Translations under genes and position numbers: made by a program | Shown here: piece by piece, positions 27,676 through 36,580 of the stretch | Position numbering within the stretch: position 1 is the first letter of the stretch | How the letters are laid out: each line of letters starts with the position of its first letter | DNA from: a virus | Length of the DNA: 41,103 bases | Virus record (IMG/VR): IMGVR_UViG_3300020057_000069 | Span: 1-41,103 of that record | Direction: 5' to 3' (one strand) | The notes under the pieces: model-generated | The model's database searches: none | What the model saw: only the letters and a program-made list of their open reading frames with translations | Told to the model about the DNA's origin: nothing

Positions 27676-28578
27676 ATGTTAACTTCATATTACGATACAA
27701 GTCGAAGAGAAGATCTTTTGGATATTGTTGCGGATTTGACTCCTGATGACACGCCTTTAGCGACGATGCTTAAAACGTCTACAGCTAAAGACACGATCCA
27801 TCAGTGGCTCGAGGATTATGTTACTCCTCCATCATCTGTAACTTTTGCCGCTGAAGGTGCTGCTGCTACATATACAGCGCTCACACAGCCAAACAGAGTA
27901 ACAAATATTACCGCTACTCTAACTGAAACATTCCGTGTTTCAGGTACTGAAATGGCAGTCACGCCAGCAGGTGGAAATCCAATGGATTACCAATCGGGAA
28001 AAGCCCTTAGAGTTTGGAAAATGAAACAGGAGTATGCCATCGTCAATGGTGCACTTACTTCTGGTGTTTCCGGAACTGCTGCAAGCATGGCTGGTTTGAT
28101 TAACGTCATTACCACGCTTTACACTGCACGCAATTCAGGCACATCACTTTCTGAGATTGAGTTCCAAGATATGCATCAGCATTCATGGGATAAGGGAGGC
28201 ACAGATAATTCGTTTGATTTAGTCTTAGTACCGTTTGGTCTTAAGAGAAAAATCGACGGATTTACAGCAGGTGCGACAAAGTATGTTGACCAAAGCGACA
28301 AGAGATTGACGCAGCCAGTCGCCATATACGAAACATCAGCTGGTGTAGCCAGAATCATGCAGCACAGGTATGTTCCTAGTGCAGCAGCGAGTCCTGGTCC
28401 TCGATTCCTAGGTATCAAAGAGGACAAATTCCGAATCGCTTACCTCCGTAAGCCATTTAAGGAAATGCTCGCCAAAGATGGAGATCGTGAGAACGGTCAA
28501 ATCGTTGGGGAGTTTACTCTTGAATATCTCGGTGAAAAGTCGAGTGTTAACCGAAGTGGTTACGCAGTAAACGGCTAA
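27676..28578 (+). CDS. Major capsid protein (SU10-like), 300 aa
   Basis: Pattern LLDIVADLTPDDTPLATMLKT, IHQWLEDYV, NRVTNITATLTETFRVSGTE and a C-terminal RFLGIKEDKFRIAYLRKPF fits the SU10-type HK97-fold major capsid protein of podoviruses with this gene order. Length (300 aa) is normal, without an extra protease domain. It is flanked by strong hairpins on both sides (27620-27657 and 28592-28617), which may raise or isolate its mRNA. Confidence 0.8.
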   Translation: MLTSYYDTSRREDLLDIVADLTPDDTPLATMLKTSTAKDTIHQWLEDYVTPPSSVTFAAEGAAATYTALTQPNRVTNITATLTETFRVSGTEMAVTPAGGNPMDYQSGKALRVWKMKQEYAIVNGALTSGVSGTAASMAGLINVITTLYTARNSGTSLSEIEFQDMHQHSWDKGGTDNSFDLVLVPFGLKRKIDGFTAGATKYVDQSDKRLTQPVAIYETSAGVARIMQHRYVPSAAASPGPRFLGIKEDKFRIAYLRKPFKEMLAKDGDRENGQIVGEFTLEYLGEKSSVNRSGYAVNG

Positions 28579-28591
28579 TAGTCGTTTGATA

Positions 28592-28617
28592 GTACCTACT
28601 GCCCTTTCAGTAGGTAC
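28592..28617 (+). other. Perfect 10-bp hairpin downstream of the capsid gene
   Basis: GTACCTACTG (28592-28601), loop CCCTTT, CAGTAGGTAC (28608-28617). There is no T-run. The AGG of the 3' arm is the only possible Shine-Dalgarno sequence for ATG 28625, so the hairpin could lower translation of the next gene while protecting the capsid mRNA end. Confidence 0.75.
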
Positions 28618-28624
28618 GAATGAA

Positions 28625-29056
28625 ATGACTAAACTAATCAAACCAGATCAATTTCTTGCGCACTATATTTACGAGAAGCAGACGAACCCTGATGCTCGTA
28701 TTGTCATGCGCTCGTATCAGAAACGGGTTGTCAGTACGATTGATCACATCGTTGAGCTAGCACATGGGGATCGTGACGTTGTTTCCACTGAGAATGATTG
28801 GGGAATTGTTGAGGAGTTATTGAAGTTCTTTGCTAATCAATGGCCTCATGAGTTTAATGAGTTTAAGGCATCAATCCCTGATATACGAAGTACGAGAAAT
28901 GATGGTGGGTATTCAAAGAGTAAAGAGATTAAGTATGTTATGGCTGTTCCTCCACGCTTAGAGAGAATGATTAGGGTTATTTTTCCCATGCAGCAGTGGG
29001 ACAAGAAATTTGTCAATAAATTTGTAAAGAGACTTCCTATGTTTAAGGTGGGATAA
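28625..29056 (+). CDS. Hypothetical head/neck protein, 143 aa
   Basis: A helical, basic protein (IYEKQTNPDARIVMRSYQKR, VEELLKFFANQWPHEF) with a C-terminal basic stretch (QQWDKKFVNKFVKRLP). Located directly after the capsid gene and last of the head operon, so a neck or head-completion role is possible. A TTG at 28586 is in frame but lies upstream of the hairpin; ATG 28625 is preferred. No family is recognised. Confidence 0.6.
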   Translation: MTKLIKPDQFLAHYIYEKQTNPDARIVMRSYQKRVVSTIDHIVELAHGDRDVVSTENDWGIVEELLKFFANQWPHEFNEFKASIPDIRSTRNDGGYSKSKEIKYVMAVPPRLERMIRVIFPMQQWDKKFVNKFVKRLPMFKVG

Positions 29057-29137
29057 AGTATTGACTTACAGTAATGAGTTTTTTTACTTTCCTATATTTA
29101 TCCTCTCCCCATAAGATACTACCCTGAAAGTTTACAG

Positions 29138-29186
29138 TTGCAAGCGAAACAAATCCATGATATATTGATTTAGTCTAGTACAGACT
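29138..29186 (+). promoter_or_regulatory. Operon joint 6: promoter plus +1 hairpin
   Basis: TTGCAA (29138-29143), 17-bp spacer, TATATT (29161-29166). AGTCT (29172-29176), loop AGTAC, AGACT (29182-29186) starts 6 bases after the -10. The joint follows an 80-base stretch (29057-29137) where I see only a weak possible promoter (TTGACT ... TACTTT). Confidence 0.68.
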
Positions 29187-29202
29187 TACTGTCCTACGGC
29201 CA

Positions 29203-29236
29203 GACACCTTCAGCGATAGCTCGGGTGTCTTTTTTT
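29203..29236 (+). terminator. Operon joint 6: intrinsic terminator touching the start codon
   Basis: GACACC (29203-29208) / GGTGTC (29224-29229) with a small inner AGC/GCT stem, then seven Ts and ATG 29237. Confidence 0.78.
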
Positions 29237-30985
29237 ATGGCTAAAATTGCCGCTGGTTTAATAATAAAGAACGACTCAGAGCTGGAAATCCTCAAAAGAG
29301 CAGTAGGATCAATCATCAAAGACGTTGATGCAATCTACATAACCTCTACTTCGACACCAAACTATAAAATAGAAAAGTTCTGTAAGGAAATAGGAGCTCA
29401 GTACTCTTTCTTTCCGTGGGTCAATGACTTCTCAAAAGCGCGTAATTTCAATATGGCGCAGATCCCCGCTGAGTATGAGTGGTACTTCTGGATGGATACT
29501 GATGACGTTGTACAGGGTGCTGAGACCTTCAGGGATGCCATCACTATTGCTGAGGCTAATAACATCAAAGCAGTCTTCGCCCGTTATCTGTATCAGGTAG
29601 AACTTGATGGGAAGGGAAAGATCAAGAATATTCTCATTGAACACCTCAGAGAGAGATTGATAAGAAATGATGGTACATATGAATGGGTAGCACCTATTCA
29701 TGAGACACTCATTGAGAAAGTACCCGCAGGAAAAACTGACTTTCAAGGCTTCTGTGTTGTTCACTTGATGGCTGCTGATCAGATGGAAAAATCTATGTGG
29801 AGAAATATTGCCATTCTTGAGCAGAACATCATTGATAATCCTGCTGATCCCCGCCCTGTCTACTACCTAGCTAAAGCGTATTTTGATACACGGATTCCCG
29901 AGGTTTTAAGTGAGCCAATTGGAGAAGGACTGGATTCTTTGATGATTGAGCTGGTTAAGGTATATCTTGCTACATCAGGATGGGCTGAGGAGCGCGCGCA
30001 GGCGTGGGAGTATATGTCAATGGTATATCGGGAGCGTCAGGACTTTAAGGAGGGCATTAACTGCCTCATGAATGCGCTCAAAGAAGATCCTAAATTTACC
30101 TCAGCATATATTCAACTCGCCCTCTCTTATGTTCTGATGAAGGATTGGGAGAAGGCAATGCATTGGGTCAAAATGGCTGGAAATGTTGATATTCCTAAAA
30201 CTACGCTTGTTATTAATCCTAAAGACTACAAGGTGATGATTCTTGAGGCGTTGTTCCACATCTACTTAAATACAGGGAAGTTAGACGAAGTAGTTAAGGT
30301 AGCAACAGACCTGAATGAGATGCTTCCTAACGATCTCAATGCAAATCGGGTGAAGGATGTCATAGATCTTAAGGGGAGAAACGATCTCGCGCATTATATT
30401 GTTAAGCTTGCTCATCATCTCAGCAAGACAGGACAGGTCGAGCAATTGGAGAACTTAGTAGTCTCAATTCCACTTGAAATAGCTAACGAGCCGGCGATGG
30501 TTGATCTTAGAAATCAATTTACTAAGCCACGAATATGGGCAGATGATGAGATAGCAATCTTCTGCGGTCCTGGATTTGAACAATGGAGCTGGAAATCGGT
30601 AGCAAGGGGCATCGGCGGATCTGAGGAGGCTGTCATTTACATGAGCCATGAGTTAGCAAAGCTAGGGTGGAAAGTATACATCTATGCAGATCCACAGCAG
30701 GATGCAGGAGTACATGACGGCGTAGTGTGGATTCCTTACCATCAAATCAACTGGAGAGATCAATTTAATATTCTAATTGGCTGGAGGAATATTGGATTAT
30801 TTGATGTTCCTACTCTGAAAGCGAAAAAATCGTACCTCTGGAATCATGACATCCAGAACGGATTAACGTATACCCCTGAGAGGGTGAATAAGATAACGAA
30901 GGCAATGTTTTTGAGCAAATGGCATCGGGAGAACGTACCGCAGCTAGATGAGATGAAGGTAATGTACACGGGTAATGGTATATGA
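29237..30985 (+). CDS. GT2 glycosyltransferase with TPR-like region and the N-terminal half of a GT-B enzyme, 582 aa
   Basis: Residues 1-190 are a GT-A (family 2) domain with the metal-binding D87-T-D89-D90 in WMDTDDV. Residues about 195-420 are helical repeats of TPR type (QAWEYMSMVYRERQDFKEGI, AYIQLALSYVLMKDWEKAM). Residues about 431-582 match the N-terminal Rossmann half of a GT-B (family 4) enzyme (GGSEEAVIYMSHELAKLGWKV, AMFLSKWHRENVPQL, VMYTGNGI). The protein stops exactly where the second Rossmann half should begin; that half is in the next protein. It starts on the joint 6 terminator and overlaps the next gene by ATGA. Confidence 0.78.
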   Translation: MAKIAAGLIIKNDSELEILKRAVGSIIKDVDAIYITSTSTPNYKIEKFCKEIGAQYSFFPWVNDFSKARNFNMAQIPAEYEWYFWMDTDDVVQGAETFRDAITIAEANNIKAVFARYLYQVELDGKGKIKNILIEHLRERLIRNDGTYEWVAPIHETLIEKVPAGKTDFQGFCVVHLMAADQMEKSMWRNIAILEQNIIDNPADPRPVYYLAKAYFDTRIPEVLSEPIGEGLDSLMIELVKVYLATSGWAEERAQAWEYMSMVYRERQDFKEGINCLMNALKEDPKFTSAYIQLALSYVLMKDWEKAMHWVKMAGNVDIPKTTLVINPKDYKVMILEALFHIYLNTGKLDEVVKVATDLNEMLPNDLNANRVKDVIDLKGRNDLAHYIVKLAHHLSKTGQVEQLENLVVSIPLEIANEPAMVDLRNQFTKPRIWADDEIAIFCGPGFEQWSWKSVARGIGGSEEAVIYMSHELAKLGWKVYIYADPQQDAGVHDGVVWIPYHQINWRDQFNILIGWRNIGLFDVPTLKAKKSYLWNHDIQNGLTYTPERVNKITKAMFLSKWHRENVPQLDEMKVMYTGNGI

Positions 30986-33306
30986 CAGCGGAAGAACTGT
31001 ATAACAAAGTAAAAGAGGTAGACTTCACGATTGACATGAAGCCGTTTTATAAATGTGCTGATGGTGCTGTACGCGATGTAGAGTCAAAAGATGGACGATC
31101 AGATTACTATCAGTGGCTACCTAAACTCATTAAACTCAATAAGCCAAAGCAGGTCATTGAACTCGGTGGCGCTATGGGAGTTGCGTGTATTGCCATGCTA
31201 CAGACACTTCCTGAAAACTCAAAGCTCTACTCAATTACACTTGAGGAGCATGGGCTTGAGTTTGCGTACATGGATAAAGAATATTCAAACCTTGTCAAGA
31301 TAGTAGGAGATGACCTTAATCTTGCTAACTGGCCGAAAGATCTTGATCTCTCAAAAACTGATCTCTGGTTTATTGACTCTGAACACTCCTATGAACAAGT
31401 CAGGGCTGAAATTGATTTGTACAAGCCATTTTTCAAAGAAGGAGCAATTATACTTTTTGATGATATACACATCAATGATGGGCTTGCTCGTGTATGGGAG
31501 GAGATTAAACAAGAAATTCATGGATCAAAATATGAGTCAGATCTTCACTATTCAGGCTACGGGATTGTTGTTGTCGGGAAGCAGGTAGAGGAAAAGCGCG
31601 ATCCTCATTTAATTGTTTATGGATCTTCGTATGATCGTGGCCTTGAGCATCTTCTTAAGATGTGGCCTGAGATTAGGGAAGTAGTACCCGATGCCCGACT
31701 CAGAGTCTTCTATGGTTGGGATATGTTTGACCTAGGCTACCGTGACAATCCTGAGCGCATGGCGTGGAAAGAGAAAATAAATGCTTCGATGAAGCAAGAC
31801 GGTATACAGCATCTGGGCAGGATATCTCATCGCGCAGTTGAGAAGGAGTTTGAGCTAGCTGGCGTGTGGGCGTTTCCAACGCACTTTGGAGAGATTTCGT
31901 GCATGACAGCTATGAAGGCACAGAGATATGGTGCTATCCCTGTTGTCGTTGACTACGCGGCCTTAAAAGAGACTGTACAGTATGGGGTTAAGGTAAAAGG
32001 GGATATCTACGACAAAGAAACGAAGGATCTTTATAAAAGCGCACTAATAGCCCTCCTCAACGATGAGAAGCATCAAGAGGCTATCAGACCAGAGATGATG
32101 GAGTGGGCAAAGAGGTTTGCATGGGGAAACGTTGCGAAACAATGGGATCAAGAGTTTCGGCATGAGATCACAGCTGAGGAGAAAGCACTGCAACTAATCT
32201 ACGCAGGAGAACCAGTACAAGCACTTAAACTACTTACGAATAATACTCCGATGCGGGAAAAGCTGGTTAAAAAGCTCGATCAACTATTTAGTCCTGCTAA
32301 GTACGATATACCGCAACTAATTGAGTGTGTGCTAGATCCTCAGACACTAATCAATGAGATGCTCACTACAGGGAAAGAATGTGAAATAACAACTCCTAAA
32401 TTGGACGTAGCCTTGAATAAAAAGCTATGGGAGGGAGAAGGAAGGATTGATCGGCTTCGAATTATTGATAGACAGAATCTTGAGATACTATTAGCGGGAT
32501 GCAACGCCTCATTTACAGAGACAGCAAAAGATATAACAATAAAATTTAAGCGTAACCTCGATAAGATGGTAGTCGAGTTACTTGAGAATAATCAAACGCT
32601 ACAGGCGTGGGATATTGTCAAGGATACCGATTGGCCGAAGAAGGATAGGTTATGGCTTCGGGTCAAACACGCATTTGAACCTGAGGCGTATAAGAAGTAC
32701 TACTCAGAGCAGCTTGTTGAGCATCCTGTGACTGAGGAGCAGGCACTGGATTGTACAATGCTTTACCCGAGATTCAAGTGGTTAGTTGCGAGCATCGAGA
32801 AGCAAAAGCCCTCTAGCGTGTTGGATCTCGGTTGTGCTGATGGGTATGTCTGTTTAACCTTAGCGAAGCGCGGATATGACTGTTTTGGTGTTAACCTCTA
32901 TGAGCCATCAATTGTAATTGCTAAGGAAAGAGCGAAAAAACACAACGTACCCGCGAAGTTTGAAGTTGGGGATCTTATGGATCAGAAGCGTAAATATGAC
33001 GCTGTAATCCTTTCTGAGGTTCTGGAACACATGCCCAATCCCCAACTTGTTATTGATCATTGTATGAGCTTAGTTAATAAAGGCGGCAGCTTCTACATTA
33101 CCACTCCATCGCCGGAGCATATAGGTATCAAAGATCATAAGAAAGAAGCCGGAAGACTAAGCGGAGATTGGGATGACGGACTTCCAAGCGGCCATCTCCA
33201 GATATTCAGTGAAGAAGAACTACGGAGTTTATTGTCTAAGTATAAAGTTGAGCAATTCCTAATAGACGAACAAGGGTGTTTTATGAGTGAGGTGAGGCAT
33301 AAATGA
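30982..33306 (+). CDS. Methyltransferase / GT-B C-terminal half / methyltransferase fusion, 774 aa
   Basis: Residues 1-205 are a SAM-dependent methyltransferase (VIELGGAMGVACIAML at about 58-73; WFIDSEHSYEQV; LFDDIH). Residues about 207-395 are the C-terminal half of a GT-B glycosyltransferase (HLIVYGSSYDRGLEHLL, ARLRVFYGWD, GRISHRAVEKEFELAGVWAFPT), completing the half left at the end of the previous protein. A helical linker of about 200 residues follows, then a second methyltransferase (SVLDLGCADGYVCLTL from about 613; ILSEVLEHMPNP). The two gene products may assemble into one GT-B enzyme. ATGA coupling would favour equal amounts. Confidence 0.78.
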   Translation: MTAEELYNKVKEVDFTIDMKPFYKCADGAVRDVESKDGRSDYYQWLPKLIKLNKPKQVIELGGAMGVACIAMLQTLPENSKLYSITLEEHGLEFAYMDKEYSNLVKIVGDDLNLANWPKDLDLSKTDLWFIDSEHSYEQVRAEIDLYKPFFKEGAIILFDDIHINDGLARVWEEIKQEIHGSKYESDLHYSGYGIVVVGKQVEEKRDPHLIVYGSSYDRGLEHLLKMWPEIREVVPDARLRVFYGWDMFDLGYRDNPERMAWKEKINASMKQDGIQHLGRISHRAVEKEFELAGVWAFPTHFGEISCMTAMKAQRYGAIPVVVDYAALKETVQYGVKVKGDIYDKETKDLYKSALIALLNDEKHQEAIRPEMMEWAKRFAWGNVAKQWDQEFRHEITAEEKALQLIYAGEPVQALKLLTNNTPMREKLVKKLDQLFSPAKYDIPQLIECVLDPQTLINEMLTTGKECEITTPKLDVALNKKLWEGEGRIDRLRIIDRQNLEILLAGCNASFTETAKDITIKFKRNLDKMVVELLENNQTLQAWDIVKDTDWPKKDRLWLRVKHAFEPEAYKKYYSEQLVEHPVTEEQALDCTMLYPRFKWLVASIEKQKPSSVLDLGCADGYVCLTLAKRGYDCFGVNLYEPSIVIAKERAKKHNVPAKFEVGDLMDQKRKYDAVILSEVLEHMPNPQLVIDHCMSLVNKGGSFYITTPSPEHIGIKDHKKEAGRLSGDWDDGLPSGHLQIFSEEELRSLLSKYKVEQFLIDEQGCFMSEVRHK

Positions 33307-33467
33307 GCGACGGAAAATATAAAAAGAAATGTGATCACTGCAAGGAGAATGACGTTTGGGTGTTTGCAATGGATCGTATGGGAAATCTCCCCAAAGCATA
33401 TTGCGGCAAGGTCTGTGAAGCAAATGCAAAATATGACAAGAGATTTGACAAGAGATTTGAGAAATGA
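33303..33467 (+). CDS. Zinc-binding small protein, 54 aa
   Basis: CDHC near the N-terminus and CGKVC later (CxxC-x20-CxxxC) suggest a small zinc site; a basic tail repeats DKRF. It overlaps both neighbours by ATGA inside the glycan operon, so it is very probably translated. Possible accessory to the transferases; no family is recognised. Confidence 0.6.
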   Translation: MSDGKYKKKCDHCKENDVWVFAMDRMGNLPKAYCGKVCEANAKYDKRFDKRFEK

Positions 33468-34273
33468 ACATTGCTTTCTACTGGCCTTTTATTCATGCAA
33501 ATAAAGTATTTGACAACTGGCGGGATGGACTTCGTGCTGCAATTGAGATCATTGCCAAAGAACACGAAGTGGACTGGATTATTGGGCAGGACAAGTTACC
33601 TGAGGCGGGAAAGTACGATGCGATCATCTTCTGGGATGACAGCAACAGTGACTTTTTCAAACACTTTGGAGACTACAAAAAAGAGAAGATAGGGCTTTGC
33701 TTAACAACAAATCCGCAAAACTTTGAGAATCTCAACAAACTTGACGTTGTTTATGTTGAAAGTGGACCAGTATATGATCAGGTTCGATCTCATGGCATGT
33801 GGGCGCTTAAAGCGTTCGGAACAGATACTAATTTCTATACTCCAAATAACACCAATAAAGACATAGAGAACTTCTACCCCGCAACATTTAGTCCGTGGAA
33901 AAGACAACGGGATATTGCTGAACTTGGAGGGTCATTATATTGTGTCGGAACAATTCAGCCAGACGGTCAAGAAGACTATCAAGCAGTCTGTAACTCAGGA
34001 GCAACTGTTGAGGTTGGTTACTTTCCTCCTGAGCATATTAGAGACCTTTACAGAAGAGCGAATAATGTTGTAATCCCAGCAGTTCACGGCTCAGAGCGAA
34101 CGGTACTCGAGGCTATGGCTTGTGGGATTGAGCCTGATGTCAATCCGGATAATACTAGGGCGTACTCATATATCAAAGAACTTGAGGAGTCAGGACTATC
34201 ACCGCGTGATTTCGTTGTACTTAATTATTCATCTGAGAAGTATGCCAAGGCGTTATTAAGGGGAATCTTATGA
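33464..34273 (+). CDS. GT-B-like glycosyltransferase, 269 aa
   Basis: The N-terminal half (MNIAFYWPFIHANKVFDNWR, DAIIFWDDSNSDFF) is a Rossmann-like acceptor domain. The C-terminal half (VEVGYFPPEHIRDLYRRANN, ERTVLEAMACGIEP) carries the donor-binding EAMACG motif of family 4 enzymes. It is short for the family, with a compact second domain. Substrate unknown; probably a nucleotide sugar. ATGA-coupled on both sides. Confidence 0.75.
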   Translation: MNIAFYWPFIHANKVFDNWRDGLRAAIEIIAKEHEVDWIIGQDKLPEAGKYDAIIFWDDSNSDFFKHFGDYKKEKIGLCLTTNPQNFENLNKLDVVYVESGPVYDQVRSHGMWALKAFGTDTNFYTPNNTNKDIENFYPATFSPWKRQRDIAELGGSLYCVGTIQPDGQEDYQAVCNSGATVEVGYFPPEHIRDLYRRANNVVIPAVHGSERTVLEAMACGIEPDVNPDNTRAYSYIKELEESGLSPRDFVVLNYSSEKYAKALLRGIL

Positions 34274-35124
34274 AGTGTTTAGTTACAGGTAATGGAGGAT
34301 TTATAGGGAGTCATCTGACTGATTACCTTCTTGATCTTGGGCATGAAGTTATTGGTGTTGATAATTTTCTCACTGGAGACTTAAAAAACGTACAGGAGAG
34401 AGTCAATTTTTACTTTACTGATATTCGGTCTTTGGATACGATGAAGATTATCTTTAATCGTGAAAAGCCTGATTGGGTATTCCATCTCGCAGCAAATCCA
34501 AGAACATTTTTATCTGTTGAAGATCCTCTCCTTAATCATACGATTAACATTGATGGGACATTAAATGTTCTGTTAGCTGCAAGAGAGGCAAATGTAAAAA
34601 AGGTTATCTTTGCCTCAAGCTGTATCCTTTATTCTCCGAATACTCCCTATTATGTGAGCAAATTAACAGGAGAGGAATATATGAAGGTGTTTTCTAGTCT
34701 CTACGGAGTAAAGACAATCTCGCTTCGATATTCAAATGTTTATGGATCTCTGAGGCAGTCGGAGAAAGGATCGCACATAAACGCCCTAGCATCGCTGCAT
34801 AAAAGCAAACGTGCCATAGGAAGAATCTGGCTTACGGGAGATGGTAAGCAAACGAGGGACTGGACTCATGTAACGGATATCGCAAGAGCTAATTTATTGG
34901 CAGCAGAATCTACAGCAGAGGGGGTGTTTGATATATGTACGGGAGTACAGACAAGTATGAATACCATAGCCAAATATTTTGATTGTCCGATTGATTATAT
35001 TGCAGATCAATTAGGGGATGCAAAACATCTTAGTGTCTCACAAGATCCTATCCCAGCAAAAGATGCCTTCAAATACACCTACGAAATACCACTCAATGAG
35101 GAGAGTATTAAACCTTACCTATGA
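34270..35124 (+). CDS. NAD-dependent nucleotide-sugar epimerase/dehydratase (extended SDR), 284 aa
   Basis: TGNGGFIGSHL at the N-terminus is the NAD-binding glycine motif; D in GVDNFLTGD binds the cofactor ribose; YYVSK carries the YxxxK catalytic pair with Ser in FASSC. The segment between the Ser and Tyr is shorter than usual (SSCILYSPNTPYYVSK), lacking the usual dozen residues, so substrate specificity is unclear. It should convert an NDP-sugar for the glycosyltransferases of this operon. Confidence 0.82.
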   Translation: MKCLVTGNGGFIGSHLTDYLLDLGHEVIGVDNFLTGDLKNVQERVNFYFTDIRSLDTMKIIFNREKPDWVFHLAANPRTFLSVEDPLLNHTINIDGTLNVLLAAREANVKKVIFASSCILYSPNTPYYVSKLTGEEYMKVFSSLYGVKTISLRYSNVYGSLRQSEKGSHINALASLHKSKRAIGRIWLTGDGKQTRDWTHVTDIARANLLAAESTAEGVFDICTGVQTSMNTIAKYFDCPIDYIADQLGDAKHLSVSQDPIPAKDAFKYTYEIPLNEESIKPYL

Positions 35125-35843
35125 TTGATGTAGTGATGCTTGCGTTTAATTTCAATGAGGAGTTAGCACGACTTACGGAGTCTGCTATTCATTCAGTCAA
35201 ACAGTCTCCAATGGGCAGATTGCTAATTATTGACAATGCTTCTGAGATTAGGGCGGGGATGCTGCGGGATCTTGCTGACGTGTATGTGCGCAATAAAACA
35301 AATCTCGGATATCCCACAGCCGTCAATCAAGGGGTATCACTTGCAAGAACTGAGTTTATCGCAATAGCAAACAACGACATCAGGGTGTCTCCTAATTGGG
35401 TTAATGTATCAAAGAGTATCTTTAATGAGCATCCAAAGGTGGGATCTGTGCATTTTCGAATGATTGGGTACGATCATCCAATTATTGAAGGATCTGATAT
35501 CTGGATCACTGGTAAGGAGCGATGGTGTCATTCTTCTTTTTATGTAATACGAAAAGAGGCATTTCAAGTGTACGACGAGAATTACTCAAAGGGTGGCTTT
35601 GATGACTACGATCATCATTTTAGGCTCCGTAGTAAGGGTTGGAGGCAGGCATACACCAATAAGGTATCATTCCAGCATGTTGACTCGATTACCTATCGAA
35701 CAATGGAGAGTAAGGAGGACAGGTCAATAAGGGATCTTAAGAATAAAGAGTATTACAAAACTAAGTTTGGAGAATATCCTGATATCCAGTTCAACAAAGC
35801 GTTTCCTGAGCAGATTACCTTACCCTATATTCCTTTTCCATGA
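35121..35843 (+). CDS. Family 2 glycosyltransferase, 240 aa
   Basis: A GT-A fold: DVVMLAFNFNEELARL, LLIIDNAS, NLGYPTAVNQGVSLARTEF, then IANNDIRVSPNW in place of a canonical DxD, and a late FDDYDHHFRLRSKGW helix that resembles the ED/DxD base region. Rhamnosyl- or hexosyltransferase-like in pattern. ATGA-coupled to both neighbours. Confidence 0.78.
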   Translation: MIDVVMLAFNFNEELARLTESAIHSVKQSPMGRLLIIDNASEIRAGMLRDLADVYVRNKTNLGYPTAVNQGVSLARTEFIAIANNDIRVSPNWVNVSKSIFNEHPKVGSVHFRMIGYDHPIIEGSDIWITGKERWCHSSFYVIRKEAFQVYDENYSKGGFDDYDHHFRLRSKGWRQAYTNKVSFQHVDSITYRTMESKEDRSIRDLKNKEYYKTKFGEYPDIQFNKAFPEQITLPYIPFP

Positions 35844-36580
35844 TTTCAGTTATTACTCCATCAGTAAGAGATGAGATGCTTCCGATTATTGAGAAGTGCC
35901 TAAAGCGTCAGGACTTTGATGATTTTGAGTGGATTATAACTAGTCCAATTGAAATTGCCTCGGTTATGCCTACGCTACTTCTCAAAGATCCTCCAAAGCT
36001 TCCTGGTGACTTCTATACACTGTGCAAAGGCTGGAATCAAGCATATGCTCATGCAAAGGGTGAATTAATTGTTAATATTCAGGATGGCATTTGGTTTCCT
36101 CCTGATATCCTATCGAAGTTTTGGTTTCACTATCAGAATAAGCCTCGGGCGTTGCTCTCAGCGATAGGTCATCAATACGATAGCTTTGATGATCTCGGTG
36201 TACCGACAAACAAAATGTGGCATGATCCAAGGTCTAAATCAGACATATCGTTTGAAGAAGTTGCACCAAGTGAAATAGAGATGGTTCTTTGCTCTATACC
36301 TAGACAAGCGCTTATTGAATGTGGAGGAATCGATGAGGAATATGATACTTGCGCTGCGGTTTGTGAAAAGGAGATGTGCTGGCGGTTGAATGAACTAGGC
36401 TGGGATTTCTACATTGATCACACGATTGAGTATAAAGCTATCCACCATCCGAGGCTCAATGATGACTGGGAGAGAGTGTATCGTGAGAAATCTACTCCGT
36501 TATTCATAAAACACATGAAAGAACGTTCAGCAGGCACAAGAACGCTTAATGTTGACAATTTGTTGAAATACATTGCATGA
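35840..36580 (+). CDS. Glycosyltransferase-like protein (GT-A), 246 aa
   Basis: MISVITPSVRDEMLPIIEKC and GWNQAYAHAKGELIVNIQDGIWFPP match the start and metal-site region of a GT-A enzyme, with QDG instead of DxD. GGIDEEYDTCAAVCEKEMCWRL is like the acceptor-side loop. It ends the glycan operon, and its last codons contain the -35 of joint 7. Confidence 0.7.
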   Translation: MISVITPSVRDEMLPIIEKCLKRQDFDDFEWIITSPIEIASVMPTLLLKDPPKLPGDFYTLCKGWNQAYAHAKGELIVNIQDGIWFPPDILSKFWFHYQNKPRALLSAIGHQYDSFDDLGVPTNKMWHDPRSKSDISFEEVAPSEIEMVLCSIPRQALIECGGIDEEYDTCAAVCEKEMCWRLNELGWDFYIDHTIEYKAIHHPRLNDDWERVYREKSTPLFIKHMKERSAGTRTLNVDNLLKYIA

